A DNA stretch of 64,000 bases from Brevibacterium atlanticum (GCF_011617245.1 NZ_CP050152.1:3834503-3898502), one strand, 5' to 3'. Positions 43,571-52,444 are shown, counted from the stretch's first letter. A program made the numbers and translations. Notes: generated from the sequence alone by a model not told the origin.

Positions 43571-44383
43571 GTGGAGACGCGGCAGGAGATGAGGATCAGC
43601 ACGTGCGACGGATTCCCGCTCGCGGTGCAGGTCAGCGGCCCGCCCGCAGCTCCGGCCCTGCTTCTGCTCCAGGGCCAGGCGAACTCGCACGAGTGGTGGG
43701 ACGGCCTCCGTGAGGACTTCGAACCGCAGTTCCGCACGATCACCTTCGACTACCGCGGGACGGGCGGCAGCCGTGGGGAGCTGGACGGACTGTCGACCGC
43801 GAGCTTCGCCGCCGATGCCGCCGAGGTGCTCGACCACCTCGGTGTCGACCGCGCATGCGTCTACGGCACCTCGATGGGCGGGCGGATCGCACAGATGCTC
43901 ACCCTCGACTTCCCCGAGCGGGTGAGTGCGCTCGTGCTCGGCTGCACGACCCCGGGTGGACCGCACGCGGTCAAACGCCCGCGCGAAGTCGGACAGAACC
44001 TCGCCCGCCTGCACGGCAAGGAGCACACCCGTTACCTCTTCGACCTCTTCTACACTCCCGCATGGACCGTGTCGGCGAAGTACAGCAAGCTGCTCGGCGA
44101 TGACTCGATGACGGCCGCCGAGTCCGCGGCCCACTTGCGCATCAGCGCAGGTCACGACGCCTGGGACCGGCTGCCGGAGATCACCGCTCCGACACTGGTC
44201 ATCCACGGCGACGAGGACCGGATGAACCCGGTCGACAATGCCCGCATCCTCCATGAGCGCATCGCCGGCGCGCAGCTGCTCATCCAACCGGAAGGACGCC
44301 ACGGCTTCTTCGAGGAATTCGCCGAGGTGGTCACCCCGGCCGTCTTGCGTTTCCTCACCGAATCGCTCGGCATCGGCTCCTGA
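43571..44383 (+). CDS. Alpha/beta hydrolase
   Basis: 270 residues. The oxyanion region LLLLQGQANSHEWW replaces the usual HGxxGS; the nucleophile elbow is YGTSMGGRIAQ; the acid Asp is in VIHGDEDRMNP and the His in GRHGFFEEF. Close in pattern to 3-oxoadipate enol-lactonase and related esterases. The GTG start has AGGAGGACACAG directly upstream. Substrate unknown. Confidence 0.85.
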   Translation: METRQEMRISTCDGFPLAVQVSGPPAAPALLLLQGQANSHEWWDGLREDFEPQFRTITFDYRGTGGSRGELDGLSTASFAADAAEVLDHLGVDRACVYGTSMGGRIAQMLTLDFPERVSALVLGCTTPGGPHAVKRPREVGQNLARLHGKEHTRYLFDLFYTPAWTVSAKYSKLLGDDSMTAAESAAHLRISAGHDAWDRLPEITAPTLVIHGDEDRMNPVDNARILHERIAGAQLLIQPEGRHGFFEEFAEVVTPAVLRFLTESLGIGS

Positions 44384-44743
44384 CCTTCAGCCCGATCGAC
44401 CCCGAATCGCACCCCGTGAGGCAAGGGCGCCTTTCACAGCAAAGATCGACAGAGAGTAACAAACCGAATAAGGGCACACCTACATGGTCCAAGCAATCTT
44501 TATAACAATCAAGTAACGTACATACTCTTATCTTCGCAGGTCAGACGGGTAGTCAAGTTCGCCACTCCACTCAACCGCACAAAATTCTCCGTTGAAAATC
44601 CTGAATAAAACTACAATGGGGAGTGAGAAATCCGTGCGCGGTGGGGCCGCAGTGCGATGAACCGGAATCGCATTCGCCGAATCGCGAAACGGGGGTGAAG
44701 CCTCTCGTTCTTGCGGAGGGTCAAGAATGCAAGGAGGAAACGC
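44384..44743. other. 360-base promoter region of the betaine ABC operon
   Basis: No gene. 44455-44620 is clearly AT-rich against its surroundings, with a -10-like TACAAT at 44612-44617. Downstream, in the likely leader, are two hairpins: TGCGAT (44653-44658) / ATCGCA (44667-44672), and ATTCG-C-CGAAT (44672-44682). The leader ends with AAGGAGG at 44731-44737. A long structured leader would suit osmotic control, but I see no known riboswitch. Confidence 0.5.
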
Positions 44744-46054
44744 GTGAGCGTTGTCAAAGCATCAAACGTGTACAAGGTCTTCGGCAAGCGCCAGAACGAG
44801 GTCGTCAAGCGCCTCGAAGACGGCGCGGACCGTGATGACCTGACCAAGCTCGGAACCGCCGCTGTCATCGACGCGAGTTTCGAGGTCGAAGCCGGCGAGA
44901 TCTTCGTCGTCATGGGCCTGTCGGGGTCCGGCAAGTCCACACTCATCCGTACGCTCAACGGCCTGTGGCCGACCACCTCCGGGTCGGTCGAGGTCTTCGG
45001 CACCGACATTGCGAAGATCGATGCGGCCGCCCTGCGCAAGGTTCGCAGCGAACACATCTCGATGGTGTTCCAGCACTTCGCGCTGCTGCCTCACCGCACG
45101 GTCCGCGACAATGCCGCCTACGCCCTTGAGATCCGCGGAACGGCGAAGGCCGAACGCGACAAGGCCGCCGACAAGTGGCTCAAAGCCGTCGGACTCGACG
45201 GCTGGGGCGACAAATTCCCCGAGCAGCTCTCCGGCGGCATGCAGCAGCGCGTCGGCCTCGCCCGCGCATTGGCTGCGGAGACCGACATCCTCCTCATGGA
45301 CGAAGCCTTCTCCGCGCTCGATCCGCTGATCCGCCGCGAAATGCAGGAACAGCTCGTCGAACTCCAGTCCGAGCTGCAGAAGACCATCATCTTCATCACC
45401 CACGACCTCAATGAGGCGATGTTCCTCGGCGACCGGATCGCGGTCATGCGCAACGGCCGCATCGTTCAGGTCGGCACCCCAGAGGACATCCTCACCGATC
45501 CGGCCAACGACTACGTGGCTCAGTTCGTCCACGACGTCGACCGAGCCCGCGTGCTCACGGCCAACAACGTCATGGAGAAGGCACGTCAGACCGTGTCGAA
45601 CCAGAACGGGCCTCGCGTCGCTCTCCGCAGCATGCGAGAGAGCAACTCCTCGGCGATCTACGTCACGGATCGGCACCGGAAGTTCCTCGGCGTGGTCTAC
45701 GACCGCGACTGCATCGACCACCTCCGCAAGGGCGGAACGACTCTGGACGAGATCATCAAACCGGCAGCTCAGACGGCCTCTCCCGACGATCTGCTCATCG
45801 ATCTCTTCCTGCCGTCCTCAGAATCTCCGCTGCCGGTGCCGGTGACCAATGAAGACGGTCAGCTGGTGGGCGTGGTGCCCCGCGCGACCCTGCTGGCGGC
45901 CCTCGGCAATCAGAACGGCAACGACGACGCACCCCAGGAAGAGACCGCTCCCGAGTGGCCCGAGCCTGTGGACTCCGGTCTCATCGATCAGGTCCTCGCC
46001 GAAACCGGTGATGCGACCGAAGCCGATGCCGCGAACGAAAGGGGCGCCCTCTGA
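44744..46054 (+). CDS. proV: Glycine betaine/proline-type ABC transporter ATP-binding protein
   Basis: 436 residues. Walker A GLSGSGKST, the signature LSGGMQQRVGLARAL, Walker B ILLMDEAFSALD and the switch His in FITHDLNEAM. The N-terminal segment before Walker A, about 45 residues, and the C-terminal CBS-like part (MRESNSSAIYVTDRHRKFLGV) are typical of ProV/OpuAA, where the CBS pair senses ionic strength. GTG start with AAGGAGG. Overlaps the permease gene by one base (TGATG). Confidence 0.93.
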   Translation: MSVVKASNVYKVFGKRQNEVVKRLEDGADRDDLTKLGTAAVIDASFEVEAGEIFVVMGLSGSGKSTLIRTLNGLWPTTSGSVEVFGTDIAKIDAAALRKVRSEHISMVFQHFALLPHRTVRDNAAYALEIRGTAKAERDKAADKWLKAVGLDGWGDKFPEQLSGGMQQRVGLARALAAETDILLMDEAFSALDPLIRREMQEQLVELQSELQKTIIFITHDLNEAMFLGDRIAVMRNGRIVQVGTPEDILTDPANDYVAQFVHDVDRARVLTANNVMEKARQTVSNQNGPRVALRSMRESNSSAIYVTDRHRKFLGVVYDRDCIDHLRKGGTTLDEIIKPAAQTASPDDLLIDLFLPSSESPLPVPVTNEDGQLVGVVPRATLLAALGNQNGNDDAPQEETAPEWPEPVDSGLIDQVLAETGDATEADAANERGAL

Positions 46055-46959
46055 TGGAGAACATCCGTATTCCCGTCGGCACCTGGGTCGACTCCGCCTT
46101 CGACTGGCTCAAAGACAATGTCGCCTGGTTCTTCGACGCCGTGACCTGGCTGTTCAGCCTGCTCATCGACATCCTCACGGATGTGCTCGTCGACCTCCAC
46201 CCGCTGGTGATCATCCTCATCCTCGCGCTGCTCGGCTGGGTGCTGCGGTCCTGGCAGATGGCCCTGGGCACTGTGATCACACTGTTCTTCATCATGACGA
46301 TGGATCAGTGGGTGGCCTCGATGCAGACACTGGCGCTCGTCCTCATCGCCGCTGTCATCGCCGTCATCATCGCCATCCCGGTCGGCATCCTCGCCGCGCG
46401 CAACGATACGGCCTCGACCATCATCAAACCGGTGCTCGACTTCATGCAGACGATGCCGGCCTTCGTCTACCTCATCCCGGCCGTGACCTTCTTCAGCATC
46501 GGCGTCGTGCCCGGCCTCGTGGCCACGGTGATCTTCGCCCTGCCTCCAGGTGTGAGGTTCACGGAACTCGGCATCCGCGGCGTCGATTCGGAGACGGTCG
46601 AAGCCGGACAGTCGTTCGGCGCGACACCCGGCCAGATCCTCCGCGGGGTGCAGCTGCCGTTGGCCACGCCGACGATCATGGCGGGCATCAACCAGGTCAT
46701 CATGCTCGCCCTGGCCATGGCGGTCATCGCCGGCATGGTCGGCGCCGACGGACTCGGAAAGAACGTCGTCGAAGCGATCGCCACCCAGAACCTGCCGCTC
46801 GGCGTCGAAGCCGGCCTCGGCGTCGTCATCATCGCGGTCTACCTCGACCGTGTGACCGCTGCGCTGGGCAACGCCAAGGACTATCCGGCCTCGCTCGTCG
46901 CCGTCATGCGCCGCCGCAGCGCGAAGAACAAGGCTGCGGCCGCAACCGCCCAAGCGTGA
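46054..46959 (+). CDS. proW: Glycine betaine/proline-type ABC transporter permease
   Basis: 301 residues with about six to seven helices. The permease loop contacting the ATPase is GVDSETVEAGQSFGATPGQI. FMQTMPAFVYLIPAVTFFSIGVVPGLVATVIFALPP is typical of ProW/OpuAB. A long N-terminal amphipathic region (VGTWVDSAFDWLKDNVAW) precedes the first helix. Co-transcribed with proV and the binding-protein gene. Confidence 0.93.
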   Translation: MENIRIPVGTWVDSAFDWLKDNVAWFFDAVTWLFSLLIDILTDVLVDLHPLVIILILALLGWVLRSWQMALGTVITLFFIMTMDQWVASMQTLALVLIAAVIAVIIAIPVGILAARNDTASTIIKPVLDFMQTMPAFVYLIPAVTFFSIGVVPGLVATVIFALPPGVRFTELGIRGVDSETVEAGQSFGATPGQILRGVQLPLATPTIMAGINQVIMLALAMAVIAGMVGADGLGKNVVEAIATQNLPLGVEAGLGVVIIAVYLDRVTAALGNAKDYPASLVAVMRRRSAKNKAAAATAQA

Positions 46960-47018
46960 TCGCTCAAGCGTCGGGCACACATTCGGACAAGTCGACTACT
47001 AGAGAAAAGGAACACACC

Positions 47019-47927
47019 ATGAAGAGAAGATTCCTCACCCCGATCGTCGCTGCTGTGGCAGCACTCGGCCTCGCTCTGACCGGCTGCTCGCAGGAAGCCT
47101 CGAAGGACGACGGCAGCGGAGGCGGAGACAAGGGCGATATCAAGCTCGGCTACGTCACCGGCTGGGCCGACGGTCAGAGCCTCTCACTCCTGCTCGAAGA
47201 CCAGCTGGGCAAGATGGGCTACAACGTCGAGACCGAGACCTTCAGCGACGCCGCCGTCCTCTACGCCGGTGTCGCCAACGGCGACATCGACATCTACCCC
47301 TCTTCGTGGCCCGAGGTCACACACAAGCAGTACATCGACAAGTACGGCGACGACCTCGAGGACCTTGGCGCATACTACGACAATGCGGTGCTCACCATCG
47401 CCGTGCCGAAGTACATGAAGGACATCAACTCCATCGAGGACCTCAAGGGCAAGGGCAAGGACTTCGACGGCAAGATCGTCGGCATCGAGCCCGGCGCCGG
47501 TCTGACCAAGGCCACGAAGGCGATGATTCCCGAATACGGTCTTGATGGCGAGTACGAACTCGTCACCTCGTCGACGGCTGCTATGCTCACCGAGCTCGGC
47601 AATGCCACCGACAAGGAAGAGGACATCGTCGTCACCCTGTGGCGTCCGTTCTGGGCCAACAACGAATACCCGGTCAAGGACCTCAAGGACCCGAAGGGTG
47701 CGATGGGTGATCCTGAGAAGCTTCACTTCACCGCAACCAAGGGCTTCGGCGAGGAGAACTCGGACGCTGCCGACTACATCGGCAAGATCAAGATGGATGA
47801 CAAGCAGTACGGTGAGCTCGAAGACCTCGTCGTCAACAAGCACAAGGACGACGGCGAGAAGGCCGTCGCCGAATGGCTGAAGGCCAACCCCGACGCCTAC
47901 GACGGCGAATTGACCGACGACAAGTGA
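47019..47927 (+). CDS. proX: Glycine betaine-type substrate-binding lipoprotein
   Basis: 302 residues. Signal peptide with the lipobox LTGC (Cys about residue 23), then an OpuAC-domain binding protein: LGYVTGWADGQSLSLLLEDQ, NGDIDIYPSSWPEVTH and VTLWRPFWANNEYPVKDL. Trp and Tyr residues in these segments would form the aromatic cage for a quaternary amine. AGAAAAGGAACACACC precedes the ATG. Completes an osmoprotectant importer; the exact ligand (betaine, proline betaine, choline) is not decided. Confidence 0.9.
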   Translation: MKRRFLTPIVAAVAALGLALTGCSQEASKDDGSGGGDKGDIKLGYVTGWADGQSLSLLLEDQLGKMGYNVETETFSDAAVLYAGVANGDIDIYPSSWPEVTHKQYIDKYGDDLEDLGAYYDNAVLTIAVPKYMKDINSIEDLKGKGKDFDGKIVGIEPGAGLTKATKAMIPEYGLDGEYELVTSSTAAMLTELGNATDKEEDIVVTLWRPFWANNEYPVKDLKDPKGAMGDPEKLHFTATKGFGEENSDAADYIGKIKMDDKQYGELEDLVVNKHKDDGEKAVAEWLKANPDAYDGELTDDK

Positions 47928-47998
47928 TCGATGCGCCACGGCGATCATCGCGCTGACGGAGAATTCGCCTTCTCCTCTCTGCGGCGGCAGCCACATCT

Positions 47999-48040
47999 GA
48001 CAGTGCCCTCCCGGCTTCTCGGAGTCGGGAGGGCACTGTC
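47999..48040 (+). terminator. 15-bp hairpin after proX
   Basis: GACAGTGCCCTCCCG (47999-48013) and CGGGAGGGCACTGTC (48026-48040), exact complements with a 12-base loop that can extend by further pairs. The second arm is also the first unit of the tandem repeat that follows. Confidence 0.7.
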
Positions 48041-48102
48041 GTCTCAAAGAGCACTGTCGCCGGGCGGGGCACTGACATCTGCAATGGCACCGACATCTGA
48101 GA
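48031..48102. repeat. 18-bp tandem repeat between proX and ogt
   Basis: GCACTG, GCACTG, GCACTG and GCACCG begin at 48033, 48051, 48069 and 48087, an exact 18-base period over four units (consensus GGGCACTGACATCTGAAA, with two diverged units). It starts inside the proX terminator and ends about 30 bases before the methyltransferase gene. Confidence 0.78.
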
Positions 48103-48133
48103 TGAACCAACGGCAGACCGGAGGAGACTCATA

Positions 48134-48715
48134 ATGACGAGCTCCGCCACCCTCGACACCTTCGTCGGCTCGCTGACCGTGACCAGTGACGACAGTGCTG
48201 TCGTCGGTCTCGAATGGACCACCCCCGCCGAGGCGGTCGGGCCTCCCGCTGCCCCCGTCTCGCCCCGAATCGGAACCGTCGCACCCCGAAACGGAACCGA
48301 ACCAACCGAACCGAGTGCGGACTCACCGACCGACCCCGGCAATCCCCTCCTCAACGAGGCGGTTGCCCAGCTGCGCGCCTACTTCGACGGCCGCCTCGGC
48401 GATTTCGATCTGCCGGTCGACTTCGGCCAGGTCTCGGACGTCGCTCGCGCCGTGCTCACAACCCTGTCCGAACGAGTGCCCGCAGGCACGACCATGATAT
48501 ACGGTGAGCTCGCGGAGGCGAGCAGCACAGGCATTCCGGCGCGCGCCGTCGGCGGGATCACGGGCCTCAATCCGATTCCGATCATCGTCCCCTGCCATCG
48601 GGTCGTGGCCAGTGACGGACTCGGCGGGTATTCGGGCGGACTGCCGGGTCACGGGCTCGAGACCAAGCGGCGCCTCCTCGAGTTCGAAGACGCTCTGCCG
48701 CAGCCGCTTTTCTGA
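48134..48715 (+). CDS. ogt: Methylated-DNA--protein-cysteine S-methyltransferase
   Basis: 193 residues. The acceptor-Cys motif PCHRVV is intact, preceded by the helix-turn-helix (GTTMIYGELAEASSTG, ARAVGGITGLNPIPI) and followed by GLGGYSGGLPGHGLETKRRLL. It repairs O6-alkylguanine by suicidal transfer to Cys. The N-terminal part contains an extra disordered block (residues about 25-70) that includes a 7-residue repeat, SPRIGTV / APRNGTE, encoded by a 21-bp duplication. Confidence 0.92.
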   Translation: MTSSATLDTFVGSLTVTSDDSAVVGLEWTTPAEAVGPPAAPVSPRIGTVAPRNGTEPTEPSADSPTDPGNPLLNEAVAQLRAYFDGRLGDFDLPVDFGQVSDVARAVLTTLSERVPAGTTMIYGELAEASSTGIPARAVGGITGLNPIPIIVPCHRVVASDGLGGYSGGLPGHGLETKRRLLEFEDALPQPLF

Positions 48716-48736
48716 ACACCGGCCCGCCCGGCCCGT

Positions 48737-50050
48737 TCACCCATCGAAGAGCCCCTGACCGATGTAGCCCCCGTCCGAGGTTCCCGGTGGGATCGCCCAC
48801 ACGGTCGACCCGATCGGGGTCGTCCACTCGTTGAGCAGGTCCACCTCGGCGAGGCGGCGTTGGATCGGCAGGAACTGCCGCTCGATATCGGCCTGGAACG
48901 ACGCGAACATCAGCCCTGCCCCTTCCCCCGCACCGGACTCGTAGTTGTACGTGCGGCGGTGGATCTGGACTTCCGGGCCGAACCCGTCGCGAGCGCGAGC
49001 GATATGCGCGGCCTTCGAGATCCTCGTCAGTCCCCGCTTGTCCACGGCGGTGAAGTCGGGGACGTCGAACTCGTCCGCGCCCGACAGCGGCGCACCGATG
49101 TCCAGGGTCCGCCCGGTGGAGAACTCTCTGGCCGGCCGGTCGGCCTTGTCCCAGGTGTCGAGGTTCATCGCGATGTCGCGCAGCACCAACGTCGTGCCCC
49201 CGTCCAGCCAAGGCGGAAGGTGCGATCCGAGATCGGCCGGCGGCTCCCCGCGGGCTGAGAACACCGGATCCGCACTCTCCGTGGCCTGCCCCCAGATGAT
49301 CCGCGCGAAGTCTTCGGATCCGGGCCCGGGGTTGGCGGTGCCGTCGAGCTGACCGAAGAGGTTCCGCTGCGTCTTCCCCTCCCCCGTGGAACCATAGGCG
49401 CGGCGGAATCCGCTGCGCTGCCAGGCCACCTCGGCGAAGGTTCGGGTGTCCTTGAACAGCATCCGCCGGGCATGGGCCACGGTCAGCGGATCGTCGCCGC
49501 AGATCTGCAGGAGCAGATCACCCGTGCACCGGTCCGGGTCGAGATCATCGATCCGGAACTTCTCCAGGGGCTGCAGCCAGTCCGGCACACGCTGCTTGCC
49601 CGCCAAGGCGACGAGGCCGGGGCCGAAGCCGAAGGTCACGGTCAGCCGCGCGGGATCGGCGGTGAGTTCGGACTCGGAATCGGCCAACGGGGGTCTGCCC
49701 TGGGTCAGGGCGGCCGCGTCCGCGGTGAGCAGCCGGAGCCAGCGGACGGCCTCAGCGGCTGTGATCCCCGGTTTCATCGTGAACGCGAGGAAGTGCGCGT
49801 GCGCTTGGGGTGGAGTTTCGACACCTGATTGACGGGTGCCGTAGAACGGTTCGATCTCAGCCCCGTTCGCTCCGTTCAGATCCCGCCGAGGCGGCCCTCC
49901 GTCACCGTCGGATGAGCCGGCCGATCCGGGCCCGTACCGGCCGAGTTCGAACCCCGCCGTCGCACCGACGAGTCCGACGCCTCCGGCCGCAGCCGTCGAG
50001 GTCAGGAGTCCTCGGCGGCTGAAACCGGACCGTTCGTGCTCAGTGTTCAC
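48737..50050 (-). CDS. efeB: Tat-exported DyP-type heme peroxidase (EfeB-like)
   Basis: 437 residues. A twin-arginine signal (FSRRGLLTSTAAAGG) leads into a dye-decolorising peroxidase. The distal GxxDG motif is GQLDG, and the heme-ligand region is VQIHRRTYNY. Start GTG at 50050 overlaps the end of the copper chaperone gene by 11 bases and has GGAG eight bases upstream. In efeUOB operons EfeB helps iron uptake, but here the partners are copper-related, so oxidative or copper-linked work outside the membrane is likely. Confidence 0.9.
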   Translation of the reverse strand: MNTEHERSGFSRRGLLTSTAAAGGVGLVGATAGFELGRYGPGSAGSSDGDGGPPRRDLNGANGAEIEPFYGTRQSGVETPPQAHAHFLAFTMKPGITAAEAVRWLRLLTADAAALTQGRPPLADSESELTADPARLTVTFGFGPGLVALAGKQRVPDWLQPLEKFRIDDLDPDRCTGDLLLQICGDDPLTVAHARRMLFKDTRTFAEVAWQRSGFRRAYGSTGEGKTQRNLFGQLDGTANPGPGSEDFARIIWGQATESADPVFSARGEPPADLGSHLPPWLDGGTTLVLRDIAMNLDTWDKADRPAREFSTGRTLDIGAPLSGADEFDVPDFTAVDKRGLTRISKAAHIARARDGFGPEVQIHRRTYNYESGAGEGAGLMFASFQADIERQFLPIQRRLAEVDLLNEWTTPIGSTVWAIPPGTSDGGYIGQGLFDG

Positions 50051-50603
50051 CGTGGTCTCCGTCGTCGGCGCCATCGGCCTCGCCTGGAGCGTAGTCCTCC
50101 TGGGCTCCGGAGTACTCCTTGGCCACGGCCGTGACCTCGGTGGTCTGGTCATCGGCGGTGACGAGCTCGACGGTGATCTGCTCGCCCGGTCTGATCGCCT
50201 TCTTCAGGCCCATGATCATGATGTGATCGCCGCCGGGCTTGAGGCTGAGACTCTTCCCGGCCGGGATCACGAAGCCGCCCTTCTTCTCCTGCATCGACAT
50301 GCCGCCCGATCCGTCTTCGGTCGTCTCGTGGAGCTGGACCATCTCCGCGTTCGAGTACTTCGCCTCGACGAGGTTGATGTCGCGATCGGTGCTGTTGTGG
50401 AGTTCGCCGAAGACAGCTGTCATGCCGTCATCGGCCGCTTTGACCCAGGCGTGGTCGAGGCTGAGCCCCGTAGCGTCGACCTGGGTTGGGGCGACCTCGC
50501 TCGGTTCGGTCCCAGAGGCCTGACTGTCGGACTGTCCGCAGCCGGAGAGGCCGAGCGCGACGGCGATGGGCAGGGCAAGGTCCAGTGTGATGTTCTTTCG
50601 CAT
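50040..50603 (-). CDS. PCu(A)C periplasmic copper chaperone lipoprotein
   Basis: 187 residues with a lipobox LSGC near residue 21. The Cu(I) site of the DUF461/PCu(A)C family is present: His in VQLHETTEDG, Met in GGMSMQ, and the late HIMIM. The tail is acidic and His-rich (GDHGEH). These proteins carry Cu(I), for example to the Cu-A site of cytochrome oxidase. It overlaps the DyP peroxidase gene, so both products probably work together outside the cell membrane. Confidence 0.9.
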   Translation of the reverse strand: MRKNITLDLALPIAVALGLSGCGQSDSQASGTEPSEVAPTQVDATGLSLDHAWVKAADDGMTAVFGELHNSTDRDINLVEAKYSNAEMVQLHETTEDGSGGMSMQEKKGGFVIPAGKSLSLKPGGDHIMIMGLKKAIRPGEQITVELVTADDQTTEVTAVAKEYSGAQEDYAPGEADGADDGDHGEH

Positions 50604-50800
50604 GATGTCTGCACTTTCGTCTTTCGGTGCAGTCGAGCATGGTTCGTATCGGCGCGGGCAGGGCCGGGTCACTGCCGGCAGGTGCGCACGGCGCGCTTAC
50701 GGGATGCTCGACTGCACCACATGATCGGCGGCCGCCTCTGTGCGGGCGGTCATCCGATGATGGGTGGTGGGCGGCGAACTGTGTCGCCGCAGGTGAGGTG

Positions 50801-51487
50801 TCAGACGAGTGCGGGTGGTCCGCGGCGATAGTTCGGACCGATCACCGCCGAGGCGACCGCATGCGGGAGTCGGAACCGATCGCCGAGCGAACGGGACGGA
50901 TGCTCGGCAAAAATGCCGGCCGCCTCGGCGAGGGCCTGCAGGGCACCGATCACCGGGCCCAGGGCCAGCTGCAGGATGCTGAGGACGATGTCCTCGCCTC
51001 GCTTGAGGATGACCGCTGTGATCGCGACGGCGACGATGTGGGCGAGGAGCATGCCCGTCGAGGTGTCGCCGTGGCCGGCGTGGCCGAGCGCCGCTGCGGC
51101 AGAGCTGAGGTCGAGTGAGCCGGAGGCAGGGACGATATGCCCTGCATGGGCACCCGTTCCGATCCCCGCCGAGGCGGCTTGCCCACCTGTGTGGGCGCCT
51201 CCGGTCATCGCGGCATGACCGCCTGTGTGGGCGCCTCCATGACCGCCGGCCGACCAGCCCATCGTCACGTGCATGAGCACCTGCCCGAGTCCGAGCAGTG
51301 CGGTCAGCGCAGGGTATCCGAGTCGTCGACCGGCCAGGATCATCGCCGCCCACAGAACGAGGACGAAGACGATGCCGGTGCCGATCGGTGAGGCAGCGCC
51401 GCCCGCGCCGACGTGCATGAGCAGCGCAAGGAGAGTGGTGATGAGGGCGGCGAAGATCGCACGCACGGACTTCGTCCATCCGCTCAT
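50801..51487 (-). CDS. His/Gly-rich integral membrane protein next to copper chaperone
   Basis: 228 residues with about five helices. Between helices 3 and 4 lies an outer loop of roughly 50 residues with repeated HTGG and AHAGH patterns (GGAHTGGHAAMTGGAHTGGQ), a probable metal-binding loop. No family confirmed; similar proteins accompany PCu(A)C genes in actinobacteria. It precedes the chaperone gene on the same strand by about 200 bases. Copper handling is inferred from context and composition. Confidence 0.72.
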   Translation of the reverse strand: MSGWTKSVRAIFAALITTLLALLMHVGAGGAASPIGTGIVFVLVLWAAMILAGRRLGYPALTALLGLGQVLMHVTMGWSAGGHGGAHTGGHAAMTGGAHTGGQAASAGIGTGAHAGHIVPASGSLDLSSAAAALGHAGHGDTSTGMLLAHIVAVAITAVILKRGEDIVLSILQLALGPVIGALQALAEAAGIFAEHPSRSLGDRFRLPHAVASAVIGPNYRRGPPALV

Positions 51488-51507
51488 GTCCCCTCCTCCA
51501 CTCCTTC

Positions 51508-51620
51508 ACCGAGGTTGCCCCGCCGAGGTTGTTCTACCGACGTTGCCTCACGGAGATTGCCTGACCGGGATCGTCTCACTGGGTCGATGTGCGCCCGCCG
51601 AGTCGACGTGCGCCCGCGAG
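51508..51620. repeat. 14-bp tandem repeat followed by an 18/19-bp duplication
   Basis: Six consecutive 14-base units start at 51508, 51522, 51536, 51550, 51564 and 51578; the first three read ACCGAGGTTGCCCC, GCCGAGGTTGTTCT, ACCGACGTTGCCTC, with increasing divergence after. Directly adjoining is TCGATGTGCGCCCGCCGAG followed by TCGACGTGCGCCCGCGAG. The array fills the leader of the His-rich membrane protein gene (start 51487, minus strand). Confidence 0.78.
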
Positions 51621-51726
51621 CGATCACTTGTCGAGGGCTGATTGCACAGCCCGCTCACACATTCTACTCAAAGTAGAAGTGAGTCGAACCGCTCCTCGTA
51701 GGAGCCGTCATCGGTGGGCGACGGGT

Positions 51727-52197
51727 CTACATCCGCAGCCAGGTGTCGGCGGTCTCCTTGACCATCGCGCCGGCATCCTCGGCGGCATCGAACCAGGTGA
51801 CGGGTTCGCCTTTGGGGTCGGTGGTGGAATCGGAGAGGACGATGACGTCGAAGTTGCACACGAGAGCAGCCATCGCCGAAGCATAGACGGCACCCGGGGC
51901 ATCGTCGCCGCCGGCGATGACGATGCGGTCGACGGCCATATCATGGAGCCCCGCGGCTAAGTCACTGACACCCTCGAAGATGTCGGGGTTGTCCGAACGG
52001 AGGACGAGGTCCTCGTCGTCGGGCACGAAGATGCTCAGTTCCTCGTCCGGAGTGTCGGCGAGGTCCTCTTTCGTCGAGGCGAAGATGAGCACTCCGCCTA
52101 CGGCTCGTGTGCGGGTGACGATGTCGCCGAGGGTCTCCATGGCGTCATCGCTGGGGTAGCTGGCGTCGTCGGTGTCGATGAGGAGCAGAGCATCCAT
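51727..52197 (-). CDS. Isochorismatase-like protein lacking the catalytic Cys
   Basis: 156 residues. MDALLLIDTD at the start and VDRIVIAGGDDAPGAVYAS with VIVLSDSTTD give the isochorismatase-like hydrolase fold, but the position of the nucleophile Cys (six residues after the conserved Gly in AGG) is Ala. The Asp pair near the N-terminus is present. It is therefore either a non-enzymatic relative or uses other chemistry. Stands alone between two divergent neighbours. Confidence 0.6.
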   Translation of the reverse strand: MDALLLIDTDDASYPSDDAMETLGDIVTRTRAVGGVLIFASTKEDLADTPDEELSIFVPDDEDLVLRSDNPDIFEGVSDLAAGLHDMAVDRIVIAGGDDAPGAVYASAMAALVCNFDVIVLSDSTTDPKGEPVTWFDAAEDAGAMVKETADTWLRM

Positions 52198-52375
52198 ACA
52201 CCAATCGTGCCACGCCGCGCGGATTCAGGCGAAGTGGGGCGGTCGGGACCATCGCGAGCTCGGCTCGACCGGAAACGCCGATTTGCCGCTCAGACCTCGG
52301 ATCGACGTGCCTTGTCGTATATGTCGAATACCCTCGAACGTTCTAATTTATTTCATATTTTTTTCGAACGACGTG

Positions 52376-52404
52376 TTGTTTTATCCGACTCGTTCGATTA
52401 GAAT
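52376..52404 (+). promoter_or_regulatory. Promoter of the DUF222-HNH gene
   Basis: -35 TTGTTT (52376-52381), exactly 17 bases, then -10 TAGAAT (52399-52404). The inverted repeat TCGAACGA (52364-52371) / TCGTTCGA (52390-52397) brackets the -35, suggesting an operator. The region 52320-52440 is strikingly AT-rich for this genome. Confidence 0.65.
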
Positions 52405-52444
52405 GATCATAACAACAACGATGTTGGTGAATGGATCGCTGAAG

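Noticed and set aside
44744..47927. Methionine- or phosphonate-type ABC importer
   Set aside because: The OpuAC-type binding protein, CBS-like ATPase tail and ProW-type permease point to a quaternary-amine importer.
48031..48102. CRISPR-like array
   Set aside because: Units are contiguous 18-mers with no unique spacers, and no cas gene is present.
51508..51620. CRISPR-like array
   Set aside because: Contiguous 14-base units without spacers; simple minisatellite.
52320..52345. LexA/SOS box in TCGAACGTTCTAA
   Set aside because: The actinobacterial SOS box needs a four-base spacer between the CGAAC and GTTCG halves; here there is none.
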